Source: Clostridiaceae bacterium (lineage in GTDB: Bacteria > Bacillota > Clostridia > Oscillospirales > Acutalibacteraceae). Taken from it: DNA of 23,679 nucleotides. The DNA is taken from the NCBI GenBank assembly GCA_016297645.1, contig JAEDGF010000028.1, forward strand, positions 1 through 23,679, in the 5' to 3' direction. The notes under the pieces are model-generated. The model did not search any database. It worked only from the letters and a program-made list of their open reading frames with translations, and had not been told where the DNA came from. Shown piece by piece: positions 1-5,820 of the stretch (position 1 is its first letter; every line of letters starts with the position of its first letter). The position numbers were made by a program, and so were the translations under genes.

Positions 1-67
1 CCAAACATTCGTAAATATTTCCTTTTGTTAAATCTGTGCAATCAAATGCGATATATCTTACTTTCAT
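1..67 (-). CDS. Hypothetical protein, N-terminal fragment cut by window edge
   Basis: An ATG at 67 (minus strand) opens a frame that stays open for 22 codons to the window edge, beginning MKVRYIAFDCTDLTKGNIYE. An AAGGTG ribosome binding site lies eight to nine bases upstream, which supports a real start. Only the N-terminus is visible, so I cannot assign a family. It follows two other small minus-strand genes with a similar layout, so it may belong to a cluster of small accessory genes. Confidence 0.5.
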   Translation of the reverse strand, partial: MKVRYIAFDCTDLTKGNIYECL

Positions 68-160
68 ATAAAGTCACCTTCTTGCGATTTTTTGTTTAAC
101 ATCAATTTGTTTCCGCATTTTACTTCACGGCAACTTGAAAACCGTCTTTTTTTGAGAATA

Positions 161-405
161 TCAATTGTTTTCTTGTTCGCGTTGTTGATACAACCACAAA
201 GAATTTAGAATTACCTGTGAATAATTAATATCTTCACCTTTTCTGATATATTCAAGTAGAGTTAATTTATCTTCATCATTTTCGACATCAAGCAGAACCC
301 CAGATATAAATTCTTTATCCTCCGATATTTTTTTAGTTCGTCAATAAGTTCTTTACTTAATTTGTTGGTTTTATATTCTTTTTCAATATATGCCGATAAA
401 TTCAT
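161..405 (-). pseudogene. Small hypothetical protein gene with a one-base frameshift
   Basis: An ATG at 405 has a strong CAGGAGGAAA ribosome binding site. The first about 25 codons read MNLSAYIEKEYKTNKLSKEL and onward. In that frame translation drifts into an unlikely sequence and stops early. Adding one A to the run of seven (T7 on the plus strand, 328-334) joins it to an open frame reading SEDKEFISGVLLDVENDEDK, which ends in EQENN at 161. The restored protein would be about 81 residues, acidic and soluble. I do not recognise a family. The cause could be a real mutation, slippage in the A run, or a sequence error. Confidence 0.5.
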
Positions 406-451
406 TTTATTTTCCTCCTGCCAATGTTTCTAAAATATCAAAACGCATTGT

Positions 452-724
452 TTAGATAATTTTCTCGCCTTTGGCGAAGGCGGCTTTTGCTTCATTTAAG
501 CTCATCTGATTTGCGCCGCCTTTGTAATCAGGTTTCTTGTTTTGCAATATATCATCTTGCCAGCCGCATATATCACATATATCATAAAAATTCACATAAC
601 ACTTTCCGCAACAGACACAAATGTGTTTTGAATACTTATCATAATTGTTGTCTTGTTCCGTTTGACTTACGGTGTATTCAACAGATTTATCTTCACTTGA
701 AATGTCCGGATTTTTTCTTTGCAT
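452..724 (-). CDS. CPCC-type cysteine-rich small protein
   Basis: This 90-residue soluble protein has a central block reading HICVCCGKCYVNFYDICDIC, then GWQDD and a C-terminal PDYKGGANQMSLNEAK stretch. This is the layout of the cysteine-rich CPCC family (PF14206), in which two Cys pairs probably bind zinc and the GWQDD and GGAN..SLNEA segments are conserved. The first motif is CVCC instead of CPCC. The role of the family is not established. Small CPCC proteins often sit among accessory genes, as here next to two other small genes. The start at 724 has an AGGATG ribosome binding site seven bases upstream and a good promoter about 75 bases upstream. Confidence 0.75.
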   Translation of the reverse strand: MQRKNPDISSEDKSVEYTVSQTEQDNNYDKYSKHICVCCGKCYVNFYDICDICGWQDDILQNKKPDYKGGANQMSLNEAKAAFAKGEKII

Positions 725-800
725 ATAAAAACATCCTATTATTCACTTTTGTTTGCTGCCGTTCAGCATTGTCAGTTTAATTTTCCGATATCGTTATTTT

Positions 801-829
801 ATAATATCATCTTTTGGTGATAAAGTCAA
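801..829 (-). promoter_or_regulatory. Promoter of the CPCC gene
   Basis: On the minus strand a TTGACT -35 box (824-829) and a TATTAT -10 box (801-806) are separated by 17 bases. It fits the vegetative sigma-A consensus and points at the gene starting at 724, leaving a leader of about 70 bases. It lies just downstream of the ABC transporter operon, so the small-gene cluster need not rely on readthrough. Confidence 0.65.
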
Positions 830-857
830 ACTGTTATGCTGAGCGGCAAATGTGCGG

Positions 858-2021
858 TCATTTTGTCTGCAAAAGTTGATTCATGTCAAGCTTGCCGTAT
901 TCTATTCCGACGGTATTAAAAACATAGTCCGCACACTCCGCGCCGAGGAGAGTTTTTGTTATCTCATTGAGTTTTTCGACAGGGGAGATATCCGCAAACT
1001 GCTTGGGGAAAAGCGTTTTTCCTATGAAATAGGCGTTTGCGTAGGCGATTTCAAGATTTGTATAGTATGCGTTATACGGCATTTGAACATAGACTTCACC
1101 GCTTTTAAATGCGGAAAGGCTGTTGAAAACTTCCGTCTTTTTGGCGTACTCATCCTTGAAAATCCCGAGTCCGCCTGCGTCAACTATTATAACATCGGGA
1201 TTGAGTTTGAGAATTGTTTCGGCGTCAATATCGCCCTGATAGCCCTTGTAGCCGGCTTTATCAAGAACATTTACGGCATTCACTGCGTCAAAAAGTGAAT
1301 AGTTTGCGGTTGAGGAACCGATTCCGTGTGAGCCGAATTTGTTAAGGCAGCCGAGATATGCGCTTTTTTTGTCGCTTTCGGGGATATCTTTTGTGCGTGC
1401 GGAAAGGTCGTTTTTTATTGAGTGTATGTAGTTTACGGTTTTTTCCGCTTCATCGGTTCTGTTGAGCACTTCACCCATTATTTTAAGTGAGCTTTCCACA
1501 GCACTGTCGAAAGCCTCGCTTTTTCCGTAGCTGAGAGCAATTACCGGAACGCCGGTTTTTTTCTGTATCTCGTCAAAATCCGCAGGTTCGAACGACACAT
1601 ATACCGCAAAAATCACATCGGGTGACACCGACAGAATTGCTTCCGCATCCGCCGTTCCCTGAGGTCCTCCCTTTCCTATTGTCGGGAGTGATTTGAACAG
1701 ATTTTCATTTGAATACTGATAGGGACGGGCTGAGATAAGAAAGCCCTTTTCACACTCCTCGACTCCGGCAAGAATCGACATATCGCCTATGTATGAGTAG
1801 AGCCGTAAAGCGCCCGCACCTATGCAGACGGGTCTTTTGACGGTTTTGGGAATGGTTACCGTTCTTCCGGCGAAGTCCGTAACCGTGCGTGTTCCGCTTG
1901 TTTCTGGAGTGGAAGTATCAGGTACGGTTGAGGAAGCAGTCGGAGCATTTACGCCGCAGGAAGAGAGAAGTACTGCTGAACAAAGAGCAAGAACAAGAAG
2001 TGAAATAAACAATTTTTTCAT
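858..2021 (-). CDS. ABC transporter substrate-binding lipoprotein (FecB/BtuF type)
   Basis: This is a 387-residue solute-binding protein of the Peripla_BP_2 family (PF01497), which delivers iron-siderophore, haem, cobalamin or related metal chelates to FecCD-type permeases. Residues 1-22 form a lipoprotein signal ending LLSSC, with Cys22 the lipidation site, followed by a Ser/Thr-rich linker. The mature protein opens with VTDFAGRTVTIPKTVKR, the classic start of this family. I chose the ATG at 2021 because GGAAAGG lies upstream of it; the in-frame ATG at 2039 has no ribosome binding site. It is last in the operon, 24 bases after the ATPase. The ligand cannot be read from the sequence. Confidence 0.85.
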   Translation of the reverse strand: MKKLFISLLVLALCSAVLLSSCGVNAPTASSTVPDTSTPETSGTRTVTDFAGRTVTIPKTVKRPVCIGAGALRLYSYIGDMSILAGVEECEKGFLISARPYQYSNENLFKSLPTIGKGGPQGTADAEAILSVSPDVIFAVYVSFEPADFDEIQKKTGVPVIALSYGKSEAFDSAVESSLKIMGEVLNRTDEAEKTVNYIHSIKNDLSARTKDIPESDKKSAYLGCLNKFGSHGIGSSTANYSLFDAVNAVNVLDKAGYKGYQGDIDAETILKLNPDVIIVDAGGLGIFKDEYAKKTEVFNSLSAFKSGEVYVQMPYNAYYTNLEIAYANAYFIGKTLFPKQFADISPVEKLNEITKTLLGAECADYVFNTVGIEYGKLDMNQLLQTK

Positions 2022-2045
2022 ACTGTTAAACCTTTCCATGTTTTT

Positions 2046-2819
2046 TTATTTCAGAGAGCTTTGCTGTTTCTTCGGAAGAACAACTGCGCTGCCGTTTATA
2101 AATTTTAATTCGGCGTCAAAGCCGTACAATTGTGATAATCGCTTATCGTTCAGTATATCCGCACCGCCGTAGGCGATGATTTCCCTGTTTTTCATGAGAA
2201 CATATTTCTCCGCAAAACGGGACGAGAGAGTTATGTCGTGCATTGTTACTATGAATGTTGCGCCGCAATTTTTTGATATTTTACTTATTGTGTCCGTAAG
2301 CGATATGCAGCTGCCGTAATCAAGGCTTGCGGTCGGTTCATCCATGAGGATAAGTTTTGCGTCGGAACAAAGTGCGCGCGCGACGGCGACTTTTTTTTGT
2401 TCTCCGCCCGAAAGTGAAACGGCGCTCTTTTCCGACAAGCTTTCAATACCCATTATTGCAAGAGCTTCGGCGGCTTTCTCTCTGTCTTTTTTACTCGGAT
2501 AAAGACCGAAGAATGCACGCCTGCCGGACAGTACCGTTTCGAAAACGCTTATATCCGAAAAACGGGGTAGCTGAGGCACATATGAAGTCTGTTTTGCTCT
2601 TTTTGATGTTTTCATCTTTGCAATATCAGACCCGCCGAGGGATATTATTCCGCTGTCAGGCTTTAATGTCCCGCAGATAAGGCGAAGTAATGTGGTTTTT
2701 CCCTCGCCGTTCATTCCGAGAAGCACGGTGTTTTCGCCGCTGTCGACCGAAAATGAAATGTTTGCAAGCGTTTGTTGTCCGCCGTAAGAAAAAGAAACAT
2801 TGTCCAAATTAAGCAGCAC
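2046..2819 (-). CDS. ABC transporter ATPase (FecE/BtuD type)
   Basis: This is a 257-residue cytoplasmic ATPase that powers the permease encoded just upstream. Visible motifs are Walker A GMNGEGKTT (near residue 35), signature LSGGEQKKVAVARAL, Walker B LILMDEPTASLD, and the switch histidine in IVTMHD. It starts with GTG at 2819, preceded at good spacing by GGAGG. The start lies inside the permease gene, overlapping its end by 11 bases, so translation is probably coupled. Length and motifs are normal for importers of siderophores, haem or cobalamin. Confidence 0.9.
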   Translation of the reverse strand: MLLNLDNVSFSYGGQQTLANISFSVDSGENTVLLGMNGEGKTTLLRLICGTLKPDSGIISLGGSDIAKMKTSKRAKQTSYVPQLPRFSDISVFETVLSGRRAFFGLYPSKKDREKAAEALAIMGIESLSEKSAVSLSGGEQKKVAVARALCSDAKLILMDEPTASLDYGSCISLTDTISKISKNCGATFIVTMHDITLSSRFAEKYVLMKNREIIAYGGADILNDKRLSQLYGFDAELKFINGSAVVLPKKQQSSLK

Positions 2820-3888
2820 GGCTTAGTCCTCCTTTCTTTGAACGAAGGAGAATATACAGAAAAACCGGTCCGCCGATAACCGATGTTACCGCGCCCACAG
2901 GCAGCGAAACTCCCGGGATTATGCTTCGTGCGGCAGCGTCGGAAAGGGCGAGTAGCGTTATTCCGCAAAACGCAGAGCCGGGTGCGAGAACGCTCATTTC
3001 TTCGCCTAAAAATTTTCTTGCCGCCTGCGGTGCAATGAGTCCGACAAAGCCGATAATTCCAAGAAAAGAAACGCAGATTGCGCAAACTACGGACGCGGAA
3101 AGCAGGCTGAAAAACCTTAAAAGTGCCGTATTTATTCCGAGCGAAGCGGCGGTTTCGTCGCCCGATGACAGAATGTCGAGATCGCGTGATACGATAATTG
3201 CAAAAATAATTACCGCGGCAGCTGCGGCAAGCATGACGGCAGCTTCCTTTGCCGAGGCTCTGCCGAGGTCGCCGAAGCTCCAAAACACTGCTGAGGACAC
3301 CTGCGTGTCGGCGGAGAAATACTGCAAAAGCGTTGTCCCTGCGGAGAAAAAAGAACCTATCGCAACACCGCACAAAACGACAGTTTCGGAGGAAAATCGT
3401 TTTTTTACCGACAGAAGCAGAATAACAAGGATCCCAGAAAAAGCCGAAAGAAAGGCGCACATTGTTACTATGTACGGGTTTGAAAAAGTAACCGCCGCTT
3501 TCACGGCTCCGCCTACCGTGCCTGCATCGAAAAGAATTATCGCGGCATTTGCCCCGAAAACCGCTCCGTTGGAAACACCGAGAGTTGAAGGGGAAGCCAT
3601 CGGGTTTCCAAGTACCTTCTGCATGATACATCCCGAAAGTGACAATCCCGCACCGGCTGCGACGGCTGAGAGTACCCTCGGCAGACGGATATTCATGATG
3701 ATGAGTTTTTCGCTTTCGCTTCCTGTCCCTGTGAGGACGCGGAAAAAAGCGTTGATTCCGAGATTTGATGCACCGGAGGCAGCACACACACAAACCGATA
3801 CCGCGGAAAAAGCCGCAAGAAGTAAGAGCAGGTATCTTTGTTTTCGTTTTGCTGTTTTGTTCTTGTAAAGTACAGTGTTTTTGTCCAT
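2809..3888 (-). CDS. FecCD-family ABC transporter permease
   Basis: This 359-residue polytopic membrane protein belongs to the FecCD/BtuC family (PF01032). Recognisable segments are NIRLPRVLSAVAAGAGLSLSG near the N-terminus, QKVLGNPMASPSTLGVSNGA, and near the C-terminus GFVGLIAPQAARKF and LPVGAVTSVIGGPVFLYIL. These are family hallmarks, and the glycine-rich GLIAP region contacts the ATPase. About ten transmembrane segments are expected. It is first in the operon, so regulation by the leader RNA would control all three genes. The ATG at 3888 has only a modest AGG ribosome binding site, which directly abuts the T-tail of a terminator. Confidence 0.92.
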   Translation of the reverse strand: MDKNTVLYKNKTAKRKQRYLLLLLAAFSAVSVCVCAASGASNLGINAFFRVLTGTGSESEKLIIMNIRLPRVLSAVAAGAGLSLSGCIMQKVLGNPMASPSTLGVSNGAVFGANAAIILFDAGTVGGAVKAAVTFSNPYIVTMCAFLSAFSGILVILLLSVKKRFSSETVVLCGVAIGSFFSAGTTLLQYFSADTQVSSAVFWSFGDLGRASAKEAAVMLAAAAAVIIFAIIVSRDLDILSSGDETAASLGINTALLRFFSLLSASVVCAICVSFLGIIGFVGLIAPQAARKFLGEEMSVLAPGSAFCGITLLALSDAAARSIIPGVSLPVGAVTSVIGGPVFLYILLRSKKGGLSRAA

Positions 3889-3898
3889 AAATCAACCT

Positions 3899-3933
3899 AA
3901 AAAGGCATACTTCCCACGAAAGGAAATATGCCT
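3899..3933 (-). terminator. Attenuator-like terminator before the permease start
   Basis: On the minus strand, AGGCATA (3927-3933) pairs with TATGCCT (3903-3909), extended inward by TTTCC/GGAA pairing around a TTTCGT loop, and is followed by a short T run (3899-3903). It ends about ten bases before the permease ATG. Because the operon promoter lies upstream at 4076-4104, full transcription requires escape from this hairpin. Confidence 0.65.
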
Positions 3934-4069
3934 GCTGACATTAGTATTGAAAGAAATATTGCGAAAAACAGTGCGCCCGGAAACCGTTACCGGACGGTGT
4001 CGTTCTCCGTTTTCATTGTTTTTGTAAATTTCGGGCTTCTGCCCGCAGTCCGGCTTCTGCCGGAAACAT
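3934..4069 (-). ncRNA. Structured 5' leader of the ABC transporter operon, candidate cis-regulatory RNA
   Basis: Between the promoter and the terminator is a transcribed leader of about 135 bases with no convincing ORF. At its 5' end are two hairpins with the same AGAA loop: CCGGC-AGAA-GCCGG (4050-4063) and CGGGC-AGAA-GCCCG (4032-4045). Further on, ACCG and CGGT arms can form a third hairpin, and GCCCG of the second hairpin can alternatively pair with CGGGC near 3975. I do not see the cobalamin B12 box, or TPP, SAM or molybdenum-cofactor signatures that I can recognise. The regulatory role is inferred from position and the downstream terminator. Confidence 0.45.
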
Positions 4070-4075
4070 ATAAGA

Positions 4076-4104
4076 AGAATACCATAGAGCCGTAAAAAAG
4101 TCAA
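4076..4104 (-). promoter_or_regulatory. Promoter of the FecCD-type ABC operon
   Basis: On the minus strand TTGACT (4099-4104) and TATTCT (4076-4081) are separated by exactly 17 bases. The -35 box contains the TGA stop codon of the DUF3842 gene, so promoter and upstream gene end overlap. Transcription would start near 4069, just before the tandem hairpins of the leader. Confidence 0.7.
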
Positions 4105-4526
4105 CCGTTAAAATCGCCGGCAATATCCGAGATTTTGTTTAAGGCTTCTTCTGCCATTTCCGCCAGACCCACAGCCTTTATTCCTACTACCGTGTTTCCG
4201 CATCTGTCGGACGGAATGAGTATTTTTACGGCGTTGCTTTGTCCGACTGCGATTGCCGCCGAAGGTGTGATCTCACCCATAAGTGCGTCTGCAATAACGA
4301 TTCCGACGGGACCGACGATAACATCGGCTTTTTTGCTCATAACACATATTGAGTTTTCCCCGGTCGCTGCTTTCTTTGCGCCGCCTTTTATCATTGCCGC
4401 TGTTGCCGTTGTGTTTGTTCCGACTGCGATAAGCTCTATTTCCGGCAGCTTTTTTGTAATGCTTTCGCACAACAGCTTTCCGAGTTTTCCGCCCTGTCCG
4501 TCAATAACCAAAATAGTCATTTTCAT
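4101..4526 (-). CDS. DUF3842 family protein
   Basis: This 141-residue soluble protein matches the DUF3842 family (PF12953) over its whole length. It starts MKMTILVIDGQGGKLGK, a nucleotide-binding-like beta strand and glycine loop, and contains ELIAVGTNTTATAAMIKGGA, ADVIVGPVGIVIADALMGEI and a C-terminal KILIPSDRCGN segment. The biochemical function is unknown; the fold looks Rossmann-like. The ATG at 4526 is preceded by AGGAA at nine bases; a second ATG two codons later is less well placed. It stands alone between a terminator upstream and the ABC operon promoter. Confidence 0.82.
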   Translation of the reverse strand: MKMTILVIDGQGGKLGKLLCESITKKLPEIELIAVGTNTTATAAMIKGGAKKAATGENSICVMSKKADVIVGPVGIVIADALMGEITPSAAIAVGQSNAVKILIPSDRCGNTVVGIKAVGLAEMAEEALNKISDIAGDFNG

Positions 4527-4552
4527 AAAATTAAGTTCCTTTGCCGCAGTTT

Positions 4553-4581
4553 TATATAATAGGTAAAAAGAAAGGCGGCAA
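4553..4581 (-). promoter_or_regulatory. Possible promoter of the DUF3842 gene
   Basis: On the minus strand TTGCCG (4576-4581) lies 17 bases from TATATA (4553-4558) in an AT-rich stretch. The -35 box would overlap the 3' arm of the preceding terminator hairpin. The match is modest, but some promoter is needed here because the terminator isolates the gene. Confidence 0.35.
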
Positions 4582-4591
4582 AAATGCCGCC
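4565..4591 (-). terminator. Terminator of the 32-residue peptide gene
   Basis: A perfect seven-base-pair stem GGCGGCA/TGCCGCC (4574-4580 with 4585-4591) is followed on the minus strand by TTTCTTTTT. It lies 26 bases after the stop codon of the small peptide gene. Confidence 0.8.
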
Positions 4592-4616
4592 CGTTCTTTG
4601 AGTAACAGCGAAAGAA

Positions 4617-4715
4617 TTATTTCTTGTCGTTGCTCTCTCTGATGCTTGCAACAAGATCTCTGATGGTGTCGATCATGTTTTTGATGAAAGCAAGGAGCTG
4701 ATTAAAGAATTCCAT
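4617..4715 (-). CDS. 32-residue amphipathic small peptide
   Basis: An ATG at 4715 opens a 32-codon frame beginning MEFFNQLLAFIKNMIDTI and ending ASIRESNDKK. A strong CGGAGGGA ribosome binding site, its own TTGCAA-17-TAACAT promoter and a terminator after the stop frame it as an independent transcription unit. Hydrophobic residues recur every three to four positions, so the peptide should form one amphipathic helix with a charged C-terminal tail. There is no secretion signal. I do not recognise a named family. It could associate with the membrane, or be a regulatory or toxin-like peptide; function unknown. Confidence 0.7.
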   Translation of the reverse strand: MEFFNQLLAFIKNMIDTIRDLVASIRESNDKK

Positions 4716-4756
4716 AATATTCCCTCCGAAATCTTTTTTGGTTTTCACCTGATTTT

Positions 4757-4785
4757 ATGTTACCATATTATTTCGTTGTTTGCAA
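4757..4785 (-). promoter_or_regulatory. Promoter of the small peptide gene
   Basis: On the minus strand TTGCAA (4780-4785) and TAACAT (4757-4762) are spaced by 17 bases, about 40 bases upstream of the peptide start. No terminator is visible after trmL, so readthrough may add to expression. Confidence 0.6.
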
Positions 4786-4832
4786 TAGTTTTTTTAACAT
4801 TTAATATTAAAAAATGGGAAATTGAACAGAAG

Positions 4833-5338
4833 TCAGGTGTTTTGCCAATCATATTCGCGCAGCTTCCCGTTTTCCTGCAACTCGGGGAAATCCCACTGAC
4901 GAAGAACTTCATATACGCCTATCGCAACGGAATTCGATAGATTCAGGCTTCTCGCGTCCGAAATCATGGGAATACGAACGGCCGTGTCCGGGTTTTCAAA
5001 GAGGAGCTTTTCGGGAAGTCCCTTTGTTTCCTTACCGAATACGATAAATGTCTTGTCAGGGTAGGTTTTTTCCGTGTATTTATGAGGCGCTTTTGTCGAG
5101 AAATAAAAGAATTTTTCGCCGCTGTGTTTTGCAAAAAATTCTTCGCTTGATTCATAGTAGGTGATGTCGAGAAGATGCCAGTAGTCAAGCCCTGCTCTTT
5201 TCAATTTTCTGTCGTCTATTTTGAATCCCATCGGACCGACAAGGTGAGCTTCGCTCCCGTTGCGGCGCAGGTGCGCGCAATGTTGCCTGTATTCTGCGGA
5301 ATTTCGGGTTCGATGAGGACAATGTTCAGTTCTTTCAC
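4833..5338 (-). pseudogene. trmL: tRNA (cytidine(34)-2'-O)-methyltransferase TrmL, frameshifted
   Basis: TrmL is a SPOUT-family enzyme that 2'-O-methylates the wobble base of tRNA-Leu using S-adenosylmethionine. From 5231 to 4833 the frame encodes GFKIDDRKLKRAGLDYWHLL, IVFGKETKGLP and the knot motif IPMISDARSLNLSNSVAIG. The conserved N-terminal part, LNIVLIEPEIPQNTGNIART, lies upstream in another frame, starting at a GTG (5338). One base is missing around 5244-5248, where CTCCAC would be expected but CTCAC is found. With that base the protein would be a normal length of about 168 residues. Translation from the ATG at 5231 alone would lack motif 1. The cause is either gene decay or a sequence error. 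A seven-codon ORF (ATG 5358) ends overlapping the GTG start. Confidence 0.8.
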
Positions 5339-5483
5339 TCTGTATCTTCTCTTTTCATTATATATTACTTGCTATATGATATCACCGGACAAGGAAAAAG
5401 TAAAACTTTTTTTCTGACAAAATAAAAATGAGTTTATTTCCGTGTTTTCAGTCAATACTACTATGCGACGGAGGTGTATTTAA

Positions 5484-5672
5484 ATGACTTCAAAAAGCAA
5501 TACCGTAATGAAATACGCCGGTGCGGCAATGGCTGTCGGCGGTGCTGCAATGCTCGGCACCGCAGCTATAAGCTCCGGTTCGTCCATCAAAAAGAAAGCT
5601 AAGAAAACGGCAAACAAGGCGATAGATGCAATGGATTCCGTCCTTAAAAACATGCAGAATATGATAAAGTAA
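5484..5672 (+). CDS. Small Ala/Gly/Lys-rich protein, 62 residues
   Basis: This 62-residue protein has a strong GGAGGTG ribosome binding site. The N-terminal half, MKYAGAAMAVGGAAMLGTAA, is hydrophobic and glycine-rich and could form one membrane-inserted helix. The C-terminal half is rich in lysine (IKKKAKKTANKA) and ends in an amphipathic VLKNMQNMIK. It stands alone, divergent from trmL, with a large hairpin after the stop. The function is unknown to me; small proteins with this layout occur in related Clostridia, but I cannot name a family. Confidence 0.65.
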   Translation: MTSKSNTVMKYAGAAMAVGGAAMLGTAAISSGSSIKKKAKKTANKAIDAMDSVLKNMQNMIK

Positions 5673-5690
5673 AGTTCTGCCGCAAAAAAG

Positions 5691-5730
5691 ACGGCTGTAA
5701 AAAACGAAGGATGCGTTTTTTGCAGGCCGT
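5691..5730 (+). terminator. Long hairpin after the 62-residue gene
   Basis: CTGTAAAAAACG (5695-5706) pairs with CGTTTTTTGCAG (5714-5725), extended by ACGG/CCGT with one bulged G. The loop is AAGGATG. No T run follows it, but the T6 tract sits inside the 3' arm. It is probably a terminator or a 3'-end stabilising structure for the small gene. Confidence 0.5.
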
Positions 5731-5735
5731 ACATA

Positions 5736-5765
5736 TTTACAAGAGCAGTATATATATGTTAAAAT
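5736..5765 (+). promoter_or_regulatory. Likely promoter of the deacetylase gene
   Basis: TTTACA (5736-5741) and TAAAAT (5760-5765) are separated by 18 bases, about 55 bases upstream of the start codon. The region is very AT-rich, so this assignment is moderate. Confidence 0.45.
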
Positions 5766-5820
5766 AAAAAAAATAGTCGCTGCCGAATAATAATAAACTT
5801 TGGAGTGTGAGAAAAAATAT

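Noticed and set aside
852..1298. 148-codon plus-strand ORF
   Set aside because: It is antisense to the binding lipoprotein and has no signals of its own.
2022..2039. Upstream ATG of the binding lipoprotein
   Set aside because: No ribosome binding site precedes it, while GGAAAGG is correctly placed for the ATG at 2021.
2921..3868. 315-codon plus-strand ORF
   Set aside because: It is antisense to the FecCD permease, whose family motifs are clear. No ribosome binding site and low-complexity composition.
2711..3895. 394-codon minus-strand ORF in another frame over the permease
   Set aside because: Arg/Phe-rich sequence without any domain; it is a shifted-frame shadow of the permease gene.
3934..4069. 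Cobalamin riboswitch upstream of the ABC operon
   Set aside because: Tempting given the BtuCDF-like genes, but no B12 box or conserved GCAACTG-type segment is seen in the leader.
3892..4104. 70-codon minus-strand ORF upstream of the permease
   Set aside because: It begins inside the -35 box of the operon promoter, has no ribosome binding site, and covers the hairpins and terminator of the leader, so it is better explained as untranslated RNA.
5800..5820. Upstream TTG start for the deacetylase
   Set aside because: It adds seven polar residues before the signal peptide and has no ribosome binding site; the ATG at 5821 gives a normal lipoprotein signal.
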